From Ziziphus jujuba (taxonomy: Eukaryota > Streptophyta > Magnoliopsida > Rosales > Rhamnaceae), in NCBI RefSeq assembly GCF_031755915.1, contig NC_083387.1:2694501-2758500 (forward strand): a DNA stretch of 64,000 nt, written 5' to 3'. This document shows, one piece after another, positions 22,112 through 33,900 of the stretch. The position numbers and the translations under genes are program-made. Within the stretch, counting starts at the first letter, position 1. Each line of letters starts with the position of its first letter. The notes beneath the pieces are model-generated. The model ran no database searches and was not told the origin of the DNA. It worked only from the letters and a program-made list of their open reading frames with translations.

Positions 22112-24150
22112 TACAACATATGCATTTAGATCTTTACCTTCAAGATGTACTGCAGTTGGAACCTATTTTTCTCCAGCATTGTCTCTGTAAGAGTGTTAAA
22201 AGGTTGGGGAAGATTTTAAATTTTTTTTTTTTCCCTCTTTTTCATCAGTTGGTTTTAAATGCATAAATGTCTTTTATTTTGTGAAATTAGAAGTTACTTT
22301 GTCAATAATTATATTCCTTTTTCATTTATTTGTGACAAATACCATGATCTAGTTCTTAAAGATGATGCCTCATTTATGGCTTGGCTATTTATTGATTCTG
22401 TACTGTAAAATGCCTGTACGTTGCACTTAAAGTTTGCAACTCTGAGAACATACTTGTGAATCCTTAAATGGTTTCTCTTTGATTCATATCCATAATTTGC
22501 AAGTATGAAGAATCTGTTGTCATGATATTATGATTTTCTTCTTTTTTCCATGCCACCATTAATTTGTAAAATTTGCAGTTGAGGCATGTGAGTCCTAACA
22601 GATTGCACATAAAAACTGGCACCTAAAAACTGGCAGAGCTTCTAATTCTTAGAAGTGAATTATATACTCCATCAGACCAGTTCAGAACCTTTAATTGAAT
22701 CACAAGTTCTTTCATATGATATGACCATTCTCCAACAGAACTAATCGGAGCCATTAAGTACAACTTTTCCATTTGAGACTCTTTTAACTTCAACTTGTCA
22801 GAAAATGATGCATTCAAGTTAAATGTCCTTACCTTGTTTAGGCATGAGCTGCAAATGAGGAATTGTTAGGTATATGACGGACAGATTTGATGCATACATT
22901 AAAGCCCCCGCACTTACCCTTTGCCTTCGGTGATTTTTGGCTGCAATGTGGATTATGTGCATAGAACACGCTGAAATTGTTGAAATTAATCGAGAAAACA
23001 TACGCAAGTTGTATTTCTGGTGAATGCCATCATATTTTCCCAAGTCAAGGTCTGAATAGGATTACATAGGATGATTATGTATAAATATTAGGGGACCTTG
23101 TCCCTGACCACAAACAATATGAGAGCTCACTGTTTCATATATTGGAGTTAGACTGCCGGGTGGCTGGGGACCATGAAGACTTGAATTGATATGTTGTATG
23201 GCTTTACCCGCAATTGCTCTGCAGAAAGGCTGAAAGACCTTGCCACCTCAAGCAAGACTCTTAAATTGACCTTCTTCTCACTTCTTTCTAGTAGCGATCA
23301 GTTTTCTACGCTAGAATTTTGGAGGTTTGATATGCTTTCACCCTTTCAGTTTTAAAAGTCCACTTTCACCAGCTATACTACAGTTACTTGAAAGGTGGTG
23401 CGAAGCTGTTTACCAAAAGGAAAATTCAAAATAAAAATTCAAAAGGAAGTTGGTGAGAAGCTGAGAGGAAAACGAAACTTTTGGGTGTCAGAGACTTGAA
23501 GAACAAGTCTGTTTTTGCTAGATTGTTTTTCTTCTGCAGTTAGCACAATATTCAAGGAAATATGACAGTCAGAGAAAGTTATTATGGTATTGCAAATTTT
23601 CTTCTATTTCTTCTTGGTGTAGCTAAGAGAACTGCAAATCCGGATGGAAAATGGCTGTGAGAAACCGGATACCACCAAATGGATACTAGGAGTAGGACAA
23701 ATCCAAAAGATGCCAGTTCAAATTGTTATAACTTCTCAAGATAAGCAGATCTATAAGAAGCCGGTGTAACATGCAGCTCGGATAATTCATGTTTTCTGAA
23801 GAAATAAGAAAGCTGAATATAACCCACAAAATAATTTAACCTGTCTATAAGGAAGATTAATATAACTTAATACAAAATTCTGCCCTTTACTTGAGTTAAT
23901 TCACACTTCGCAGACTTGAAGCTTGATTACCCCTGAAGCCCTACCATGATTTGCATTCAAGAATAGATATAGTGACCAATAAAGGAAAAAGCAAAGAAAG
24001 AAAGAAGAAAAAAATGAATAAAAACACTCCTCTAACAGCGCCTAGGCCCTGTTTGTACAACAAGAATATCTCTCCAGAGCAAGGAAGTTAACCATGAAAC
24101 TGCCTTGCTGATTCATATAGCTTTGAACCCAGGGCTGCCTCCAACTAAGT
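22112..24150. other. Spacer and 3' flanks of convergent genes
   Basis: BSD gene 3'UTR (to perhaps 22330) and the ALKBH10B 3' flank on the right. Two short minus-strand frames at 22623-22817 and 22819-23043 resemble nothing I know. No gene called. Confidence 0.4.
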
Positions 24151-27100
24151 TCATACCACTTTTGCATCTCCATTGATGCCTGGTTGAGAAGTTGATTCCA
24201 TCACATGAGTTTCAGCTGGTGAAGGCAATGCAAGAAGCCGTCCTTTCTGAGCACGAGGTGGAAGATGCTTTGCTGGTTTTCTTGATCCCACAGCCCATGG
24301 CAAGAAAACTCCAGTACCACCTCGAGGAATTCTTCGGGGACTCAGCACCATAGGGCGAACAGGAGCTAGCATGACCACTGGAGCACGAAGAACTCCCCAC
24401 TTAGGCATCATATCCATCGACTCGTAGCAATTGAGTGCTCCATTTGCCATTGGATAAGGGCTCTGAACCCCTGGTTGCCATAAAGTCATGGCTCCACTGG
24501 CAGGAGGACTTGTTGGTGACTGGCATTGGCTCGAGTCTGGTCGGACTCGGAAGAACGTGATGATGATCCTATTGTTAGGAGATGGACACATGACATGCCT
24601 TGCCATATCAGCACTGTTTCCTCTCATAACTAAAAGAGACCTAAAGAAGTCACAAGAAATTGTAAGAAGGATAACGTACTAATACTTTATTTCAGCCACT
24701 AGAGACTCCATATAGTTTTTCTGTTTCTTTTGCAGCGTCTTTGTTTCAAAACGAGCAATAACCGATGAGAAAGACTCTCAGACACGTTTAATACAACTAA
24801 AGAAACATTAAGAACATACCCTTCCTTCAACGAGAGGGTGAGAGGTCCCTTGTAGTTTCCATCACTGTCACTCACTAGAATGCGTCCATAAGCCATGGTT
24901 GATTCAGAGAGGAGCAGAGTGGAGATGGGTTGGTCCAAATGAGGCGGTTTCAGGAATGGTTGTGAATATTCTCCCTGCACAGAAAGAAAATAAAAGCATG
25001 TGATCTCTTTGCTTTTCTCTTTCATTTCATAAAGAAGTTACAGAAATTAAGGCTCATAACACAAACCAATCCTGTGAAGCGCCCTCTTTGCAGCTATGTT
25101 CTAGTAAACAATAACAGAGGAGGGAACATGATAATGGAGCAAAACAGAGAATACCTCCTCGAAAAAGTTGATGATGCAACCATTTGGTCTTTTATACTCT
25201 GGAACTAGTTGCCATTGTATAAGGTGGTCAATGACACTTTGGAGTAGAGCTGGAATTGGCTCTATGTTGCCTATAAATTAGAGAAAAGTCCAATTACGAA
25301 AGCCGTTGTATATTCTTATACACACCCTATTTTTTGAAAAACAAAATAAAAAATTCTACTAAAACTAGAAATTAGTCTTACTTGTTTGATTGTTACTTGT
25401 AGCTTCCTCTTTGATATGTCCGAAAATTGGAACTCCAAACTGAATCAGCTCTCTCTTGTTTCCCTTCATCTGCTTGTTGAATAAAATAAAGGTCTCGCCT
25501 GTATAAAATTAAGAAGATTTTTATATTACAATTTGTTTATAAAACTATATTTCCCACCATGTTGAAGACGACAACAAGTAAAACAAAAATTCACTTATGC
25601 ATTTCATAAAATTATCTTGAATACCGCCCAATTTTTCACTTACTCCACGTGATCGACCGAAAAAATGAAAATGAAAATGAATTTCGGTTCTAGTTATGCA
25701 TATTGAACAGTTACCTGTAAAAATCCAGTATTAATAGCAGAGGAGTAAATTATCACAAGAAACAAGCTTTAATATTTGGGAAACCAAGTCACCTGAGAGC
25801 TCTCCATTCTGGCCAGCTGCCCGGAGTTCATTAGCGAAATCAATCAATTTGGTGAGCTCAGAATCAGTGAACATGTTTTCATATAACTTAAGCCCCTTCA
25901 CAACATTCACCTGCCAATCAGATACCATTTATCACTCAGTAATTGCTTAGCTAATTTCTATCCTAGAAACATAAATCTATTGGTCTGAAATTCCATCTTC
26001 TTTTTTGGTTCAGTTTTGATAAATAAGAATGTTAAAAAAATAAAACTCGCCATGTGCCCCTTCACTGGTTCTTTCGCTGAGAAACCCTTTGTCAATTTGA
26101 TCTGATCACGACGCGCCTCGCAATCTTCATGATTAGAACATATCTCAACATTTGTTGAATCCGCCTGCACTTCTTGAGATCCTGTACTCCATTAACAACA
26201 TCAAAATCCTTAATTATTTAATCACTTGTCAAATCATAAATTACTTTTTAATTATTTAATCACTTGTCAAATCATAAATTACTTTTGTACTATAAAATTA
26301 CATTCCATAATTGGTAACACAACATTATTATATTAAATTTCCACATTAGTTTAATCGAGCATTTAAAACAATTTATTATTATTATTTTAATCTTTCTTTA
26401 TGGGACATTTTTGTGGTAATTGTCTCTTTATGGGACATGTTTGGTGCTTTTTACAACAAAGAAAAGCTGTCACTGAACAGTCAGCAGCACCACCACATCA
26501 AAGTGCCGGACCGTAACCCAAAAAGGCCGGACAGAGGAACAAACAAAGGCGATACGCTAAACAGGTGCTTGATATCAGACCGTAGAGCAAGCTTAAACGC
26601 CTGCCCAAACACCAGTACTTTTTGTCTTCCACACTCATTGGATCGCCCACCCAATGACCACGGAGTTGACCCGGCAACTCGATCAGAAACAGATGAGTCC
26701 ATGGCTCACGAGTCATAAATTTGTTCAACATTGGGATTAGCACTCGTAATTTTGTCAAATAAAGGGCCCAACTACCCACTTTGGTTGATCAACGAGGCAC
26801 ACCCCGTGACGTCAACTAACAATCAAACGGCTCTGATCAGCCGCCGCCTAAAATAAAAAATGAATGGCACGCATCGAGAGGTGTTACATCAACCTGATGC
26901 TAATATAGTATTCGCTACCCCCGAAACTACCTGTAACACAGGATGCAGCCAAACTTTTTTCCCCACCTCGAAATTCCCAAACCCCATTTTGAACCTCGGG
27001 AAATATCAACCGCATTTTGACATTACGTATATTATTTTTTCAACAAATATAAATATATACATATATATATATATATATATATTTATTTATTTTTTTTTAT

Positions 27101-28388
27101 ATTTCTTCAAAAAAAATTTATTAAAAATAGTGAGGAAAAAATTTAAAAAAATAAAATAGACGGATCAAAACGCTAAAACGACATCTATCTCTATTCAACA
27201 TGAACGTTCAATTCAAAGTCAGAGAAAATTTGCAATTGGAGGTTTGAATCTCGGATCTGGTGGAGAAAAAACATATCTCCGTTTGGTTCCTAACTAAAGG
27301 GAGGAAAAGGTAACTTCCTATTTTGTTAATATAATATAAGACAGTAAAATAAATGAAATCACGAACTCTATGGAAAAAAATATAATATATATATTTTTTA
27401 ATAACGGATTTATTTTCTCGGGAACCAAACGCTGAAAACTTTTTGAGATTTTTAAGACCATTGCTTTTTCCTTTTGTACGTTTTGTAATCAAATTATTTT
27501 AAGTATACTGAAAAAAATAAAAGAACAAAACTGGATCAATATATACATATATTGATATATGCCAGCCACAGCTACTTCGCTTCACATTTTGAAAAATCGG
27601 AAAATTGAAAGGCTGCAGAAAAATATTTGATCAAACAAATAAAAAAATCTCAAAATTTTCGGAGCTTTGATAATTTCGCTCCCATAATAGGGCATAACAA
27701 TTTGGAGAAACAATCGCAAGAAGCATCGAGATCCTTTTTTTCAATCAAATATTTAACAAAAAGATGAAATTCTAAAATAAAACATTTGAAATTTATATAT
27801 ACTTATGAAATTCTAAAATAAAACATTTGAAATTTATATATACTTACCTGAATCAGTAATCTCGCTGGCCGGTGAATCGCCCTCTTCGGCAACCTCATCA
27901 GGACAGCCATTTTCAATGCTTTCCGCCACTTTCTCATTAATTACTTCCGCTTTCTCATCATCCAAACACGACTTCACCTCCTCACACTTTTTCCCAGCTT
28001 CAACATCGACGATATCGTTTCTGCCCCTGCCATCTTCCTCCACCTTCTTCGCCGCAACACGGCGGAGCTCCAGCGCCACGTCGGCGATGGAGTGGTACTT
28101 CTGCATCTGGAGCACAGGGATCCAATTAAGCCTCCGACGGTGAACAGCGGCGAATACGGCCTCATAGTCGGAACCCCCACCACTGAGCTGCCCAAGGTGA
28201 CCGCAAAGGGAGTCGATGATCGCGTTAGCCGCCGCGAACTCGCCTTGGAACCACGCGATTATGGCGTCCTTAGCGAACGCGTCCGACATAACCGTCATGG
28301 GAGTTTGCATAGGCATCATTGCCGGTCCCATCACCGCCGGAGCAGCTCGATCGGTCGGCGACGCAGCTGGTCCAGCCGCCATCGGCAT
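24151..28388 (-). CDS. ALKBH10B: ALKBH10B-type mRNA N6-methyladenosine demethylase
   Basis: Seven exons in order: 28388-27848, 26181-26051, 25910-25793, 25498-25382, 25270-25155, 24974-24820 and 24640-24151. Together they give 1668 bases, or 555 residues. The N-terminal region (residues ~30-130) is the plant-specific DAIIAWFQGEFAAANAIID domain. The 2-oxoglutarate/Fe(II) dioxygenase core follows, with metal ligands His353-x-Asp355 (PPHLDQPIS) and His408 (MARHVM), and the 2OG-binding Arg in NNRIIITFFR (417/424). The C-terminal tail is Pro/Arg-rich. The Arabidopsis counterpart removes m6A from mRNA and affects flowering. The intron after exon 2 starts with GC instead of GT (ATG|GCGAGT), and the reading frame requires this junction. 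The 5'UTR contains a (GA)n tract on the plus strand. Confidence 0.93.
26212..26283. repeat. 36-bp tandem duplication in ALKBH10B intron 1
   Basis: aattatttaatcacttgtca... occurs twice back to back with almost no difference. It lies just upstream (plus-strand right) of exon 2. Confidence 0.8.
27766..27847. repeat. 41-bp tandem duplication touching the ALKBH10B exon 1 donor
   Basis: Units start at 27766 and 27807 (gaaattctaaaataaaac...). The copy next to the exon contains the working donor GTAAGT; the inner copy has ATAAGT at the equivalent place. Confidence 0.8.
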
Positions 28389-28550
28389 TATTTTTTATTT
28401 TTTTTTAAATTCGTATATATCACAGTCCCGAAAACTAGTAAAACCCGAAACCGATTCTCTCAGTACTCTCCGGCGTCGAAAGCTCCGAAATATCGGTCTT
28501 TATATAGGATTATGTATTACCTGTCGGCCGAGGGCTCGGTGAAATATATC

Positions 28551-28573
28551 AGAGAGAGAGAGAGAGAGAGAGA
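28551..28573. repeat. (GA)n microsatellite in the ALKBH10B leader
   Basis: Eleven AG units about 165 bases upstream of the ALKBH10B start. On the transcribed strand it is a (CT)n tract, common in plant 5'UTRs and promoters. Confidence 0.85.
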
Positions 28574-28703
28574 TTTAGGAGGAATTGGGCTTTCACATGG
28601 AGGGGTTTTGGAGATGGAATTATTTATATATACACACACAATACAACGCAGAATAGTATTTAGACCCTGAAATTGGCATCCGTACAGGTGGTAAACAATG
28701 TGG

Positions 28704-28731
28704 TGACGTGTCGTTTTATAGTGGTGACGTG
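28704..28731. promoter_or_regulatory. Paired TGACGTG motifs upstream of ALKBH10B
   Basis: gtggtgacgtg occurs twice in the same orientation, with TGACGTG cores at 28704-28710 and 28725-28731, exactly 21 bases apart. TGACG/ACGTG cores are bZIP binding sites. A spacing of two helical turns would put both on one face of the DNA. They lie about 320 bp upstream of the start codon. Confidence 0.45.
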
Positions 28732-28799
28732 GCAAAATGGAAATAGAGGTTGGTTGGCTATGAAGGATGGTTAGCAAGGCAGAAGGGTGTTGTTACAAA

Positions 28800-29720
28800 C
28801 TGCGTATAAAAGCCCTGAGGGGCAGGTGGAGGGATGAATTTACTCATATGACCTCCTTTTCATCAAAAAGAGTTAGGTATCGTGTATTATGATTAATCAT
28901 TGCTGTATGCCGCACGTGGAAAATATTGTAAGCGGGGGATTTCATGCAATTTTTGGACAATTTTGGAAAATTACATTTTTTCTTTTTTCTTTTTTTGGGG
29001 TGGTGGGGTCTGGGGTGGGTTAAATATTTTAAAATTGGTAGGTCAGATTATATTTAGGTTATGTTACTGTTTTGGTAAAATTCTAGCGAGTGAGCGTATC
29101 TTAATTTCCTTGTATATATGATTTTTATAAATAAGGTTAAATTTCTAATAATTAGACAGAGAGAAAATGAATTGAAATTATAAAAGGTTTCCCTTCTTTC
29201 TAATGAGGTAATCGATGAGACACTGAAAAAAGAAGGAAATAAAAAAAATCAATGTGTTTCTCATTGGAATGTTACATTATAAGTGTTTTTTTATCATTTA
29301 TAAATATAGATTATAGTCTATCAAAAATTCATAAATATCAATTCAAATATTATTAGAATATTCATGATCATAAGAAACTAAGTTGATATTAATGAATTTT
29401 ATTTATGCATAGTTTGTATATGTATATTTTGAAGTTGAATGATTCGAACTCGTATATCCAAATAAAATGATTTTTACCATGCATAATCCTTGAAGGGACA
29501 AGTTTATGCACTGTTACATTTCCTAATTTTTGTATTAATAATTTAATAATTTTATTTTTTAAATGATACATATTAATAGATTGTCAATTCATATATTTAT
29601 ATAATTCAAAAATGAAATCATAAAAATAAACAAATTAAATATTAATATATCTATTATTTATAAAATTATTTGATAAATAAAGTTGATTAATATTTTCATA
29701 ATTCTAGCATTATTGTGTGT

Positions 29721-29782
<62 letters not shown>

Positions 29783-30429
29783 CTATGTTACTTGACTTTA
29801 CCCTTATTTGCCATTTTAGGCATATTGCGTTTCATATTTAATATTATGCAGTAAAACACATGTAACTTGTATACAATTTTTAAACTATTTATATCCTTAT
29901 ACATGGAATTTGCAAATCTTACAAGAAAGTGAGTTGGACATAATGAAGTTTATGGATTGTAACAACTCGTAATTTGCATAAAGTTCCATTTAATATTCAA
30001 ACATCCTTATATCCTTACCATCCATTGGATTTTACAACTCGTTGTTAATTTGCATGTTAAGTTTTTATATTTACACTAATTTTAACATTATCTATTATAT
30101 TCAATAATTAGATTGCATTTACATAATAAATTTTTTGCAGTAACACAAACTATAAATTTGGTGTAAACTTAATTTGTTTTGTTTTCTATTTTTATAATGG
30201 TATTCAATTACAATCTCATAAAGAATTAAATTGGATTTAATTGTATCATCAAAATATCTATATATCTTTATTATGTTTTTTTTTTTTTCCTCGATAGAAC
30301 CGAAACAATTTATCTTATCTTTATTTATGTGGTCAATGGAGAAGTAATGTGAAAGCAATTAATAAATGAAAACAAATTGGGGGAAATAAATGGGAAAGAA
30401 ACACCCAAAAAAAAAAAAGAGAAGGCATT
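28800..30429. other. AT-rich gene-poor DNA
   Basis: No gene recognised. Contains a long (AT)n run at 29722-29780. Confidence 0.5.
29722..29780. repeat. Long (AT)n microsatellite
   Basis: About 28 uninterrupted AT units, the longest dinucleotide run in the window. Confidence 0.9.
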
Positions 30430-30780
30430 TTAGTAAATTACCAAGAACCAAGTTGAAAGAGGAAAATTAATGAGATGGAGAACCGTGAAGATGCCATGTA
30501 TGTGGAGGCAAAGCAGAGGAGTGAACAGTCCACGATCACTGTAGATGAAAGAGGAGGGTGGGGGTTCCGTTTTGGTGGTGGGGTCCACAGTGGAGCGCTC
30601 TGTGCCCTCCATTGTTGGCTTATAGACTGGGGAAGAGGGTAGGGGCAACGGGTAGGGTCGGGGGTGCAAGAGGGGATGTGGATCCCACAGACAGTAGGTG
30701 TGGGCCCAAGGGAGTTGAGGTGGGTCGTTGTGTCCACCGGAAGCGCATTGCGCACATGCTTACGATACCACCTTTTTTTT
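30430..30780. other. GC-richer island in gene-poor DNA
   Basis: About 350 bases with many G runs (ggtagggg, tgggggttcc, gtgggcccaagg). Open frames exist on both strands but none looks like a known protein or has consistent coding character. It could be a promoter, the first exon of an untranslated transcript, or a relic. Confidence 0.3.
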
Positions 30781-30897
30781 TGTTTTTTTAAAATCATTTT
30801 TTTCCTTTTTATATAAAAACGAACAATTTCGCATTCTGTTGCAATCTCAACGTCCACGCCAGCTTCATAGCTGTTTAGGCCTCTCTTTCATATTGGG

Positions 30898-30926
30898 CTC
30901 GGCCTGGCTTGGCTTGGCTTGGCTTT
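30898..30926. repeat. Short (GGCTT)n-like tandem repeat
   Basis: cggcctggcttggcttggctt..., about five 5-mer units. Confidence 0.7.
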
Positions 30927-30929
30927 GGG

Positions 30930-33900
30930 TTCCCAAATCCTATTTTGTTTCCTTTTAAAAGTACCTTTCCAAGCGTCCAATCGAAAGAGGAATTTTATTT
31001 TTTCCCAGAGCTTTGCTGGCTTTAATAGGTTTGTTCTTTAAAGAATGTCTTATTCCCCAGCTTCTTGCACAAAGAAAAAAGACCAAATATATATATATAT
31101 ATAAAAGAATTGCTTTTCCCATCAGAATTTTATTCCCTTGTACGTTGCGGGTGGGAAATGCCAACAATAATGGGCAATGAAATTCTAATTCTTCATGTAG
31201 TAATCAGCACATCTCAAAATCATTTATGTGGGTCTACATGTACTATACATATATGTGTATGCACAAAAGCATAGAAAAATCCGTTTAAATTTTTGCTCAT
31301 ATATTTGTTGATGAGTTATTTTATTATTATTTGTCACCCATGAAATTTTTTTCAAAAATTTTGTTATTAGATTGTTCTGTAAATACTATAATATTAAAAA
31401 TGGATATTAATATTTACCATTAAAGTCAAAATCCCTATTAGTACAAGTACTGTAAATCTTTAAGCAACAAAAAAAAAAAAAAAAAAAGGTACTGTAAATC
31501 AAACATAATGCTTGAAACTTTGAATTTCCCTAAGTGACTAATTACTTAGGGTTTTAAATCTCTCCTTTGGCTGCAGGCGTGATATTTATGTGCTATCTAT
31601 TCAACTAATCAATGATTCTTCGTCCTAGTTAATAACCACCATCCCAACTATCACCTTCTTATCGATTTTGAATTTGAGCACCCACATGCTAAAAAAAACT
31701 GTAGTAAAACTATTTATTAAATGCCAACATCAATACCCTTTGGGAAAAAAGTCAGTATTATAAAAATATATATATATATATATAAAGGGGAAAAGAAAAA
31801 GTTACAGAATCCCTAATATAATAAGTTAAATTATCTTTATTGTACCAAAGAAAATTTATCTTAGGAGAACTGAAACAAAGATTATCCTCTTTTGAAAAAG
31901 CTTAATTTTATAGGTTGTATTGAAGCAAAAAAAAAAAAAAAAAAAAATTATGGGTCGTAAAAAAGATGACAAGCCCAATCTTTAGGGGTGGGGCACGTAA
32001 CTCTTTACTAACATTTTTAAAGCTTTTTGGGGTTCTTCGGTGACAGGCAGAAGAGAATCACGATAAAGCTTCAAGAACACAACTTTTTCTGGCTAAGTTT
32101 ACAAAGCCAAGCCAAGCTGGATAACATAATATTATCAATATCTATATATATATATATATATAAATAGAAGCTAAGCTGACCATTAAAGTGGTACCCACCA
32201 TGCAAAGGCCCTGATTCCACCTTCCCTTTTTAGCCAAAAGTCAAGGGTGCACATGAGAGGTCCATGTTAAAAGTAGCCCTAAAAAGTGTGCCAATTGGAT
32301 GGAGACCATCCCATAACTATTACCCACAAGACCCCAAAAATATATAAGGTCAGATTTTGATCAACCAATAAAATCTTGACATCTACGTACATATATCACG
32401 ATCTACATCAAAAACCATAACTCCAAAATTGTATAAAAAGCATATTCTTATAAGAATTAGAGAGTGAGATGCCATTCAAGATGAGAATCATGCATTGTTC
32501 TGTGTGATACATTCTCGATCACAATGTACGTTTTTAATCTATCAAAATTCTTCCAATTCTAGGGAGTAAAGCTGACATGTAACTTGAGTTCTATATATAT
32601 ATATATATATATATTTCAATAAATGGTTCTCTGTTGGTAATATTATAGTGAACAATATTAAATTGATTTGGTATTAAACATAGACAAAATATCAAGTGTA
32701 TGATTTACAATTTCTTTTATCCGTAATTTCACTTGATCCACTTATAATTTGTCCATTTTGCACCTATTTGTCTCACTGCAATTTCTATATATATATATAT
32801 ATATATATCTTACCCATATTTACACCTAACTGTATATCTTACCTAAAACACTTGAACACCAATATGATAAGATGCCCATCTTTTTTTCTCCTTCTTCCAT
32901 AATCTTAATGTGCTTGGAGCCACCTTTTTGTGAATTGAACGGTAGACGACATGTAGACAACTCACGATACATCTACTTGGACTGTGAACCATTCAAAATG
33001 AGAAGAAAAGTGTCTTTCACTTTTATGGTATACATGACATGTGGATTCATCGCATCCCTTGGTGGAGAAAAAGGTTCACGAATATAAATAGGTTCTTTTT
33101 ATTATTTATATTAGATAAAAAATATTTGTCAAAAGTGATTGGAATAAAAACATTCACGATATTTTGAATATTGAACTCAATCTAAATGTCAAAATTTTAT
33201 TTTTGGTAATAAATGTCAAAATTTGATTTGTTGGTTTAGATTTTAATCAACCATAATATGTTTGGAAAAGAAATGGTCTGCAAATCTTAATTTAAAAAAT
33301 CACAGTAAAATTTATGTTATATATGACAATTGAAATTATTGTCCATAACCGTTCAATTTTCTAAAATTTTAGAAAAAAAATATATAATTAAATACAATCA
33401 ATTATTAATTATCATGTTAACAATACGATAATTATCATTGTTGATGGCAAGTTTTAAAATTCTTTTAGTTACTATAAGTAACAGCTAAAAAAATTAACAA
33501 TATTTTCTAAATTTTAAGTCCTATAATCAAAAGGTTTTTTTTATTTTTTTAATGCCCAAAATAATTTTTAATTAAACTCAAATCCTTCTATCCATTAGTA
33601 GGATCATAAAGCTCAAAAAAATGGTTTGTTAGCGGTTAAGAAGTAAAATGGCCATGTTATAATGTATTTGATCCAATTGACTACTCTCGAGGACATTATA
33701 CAGTTATAAGTCCAAATTTCCACCCTTCCATTATATATAAAATAATAATAATAATAATAATAATAATATTTGAAAAACTTTCTATATTTAGAATAATTTG
33801 TTGTTAATAAACAGGCCATACTCAACTTTCTATATTTGAATGAGTGTTGTTTATAAACGAGGTTCGATAAGGTATTTCTTTCATTTCTTACCGAAAGTGT

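Noticed and set aside
22623..23043. Two adjacent minus-strand frames between BSD and ALKBH10B
   Set aside because: They are separated by a stop, no splice logic connects them, and the translations resemble no family I know.
26413..26779. Open frames on both strands within ALKBH10B intron 1
   Set aside because: Both lie inside a well-supported intron, have no recognisable similarity and mirror each other. They are intron sequence of higher GC content.
30430..30857. Overlapping 139- and 79-codon minus-strand frames in the GC-rich island
   Set aside because: Pro/Ser/Thr-rich translation on the strand opposite the G-runs, with no domain, no conserved texture and no splice partners. Likely chance openness of GC-rich DNA.
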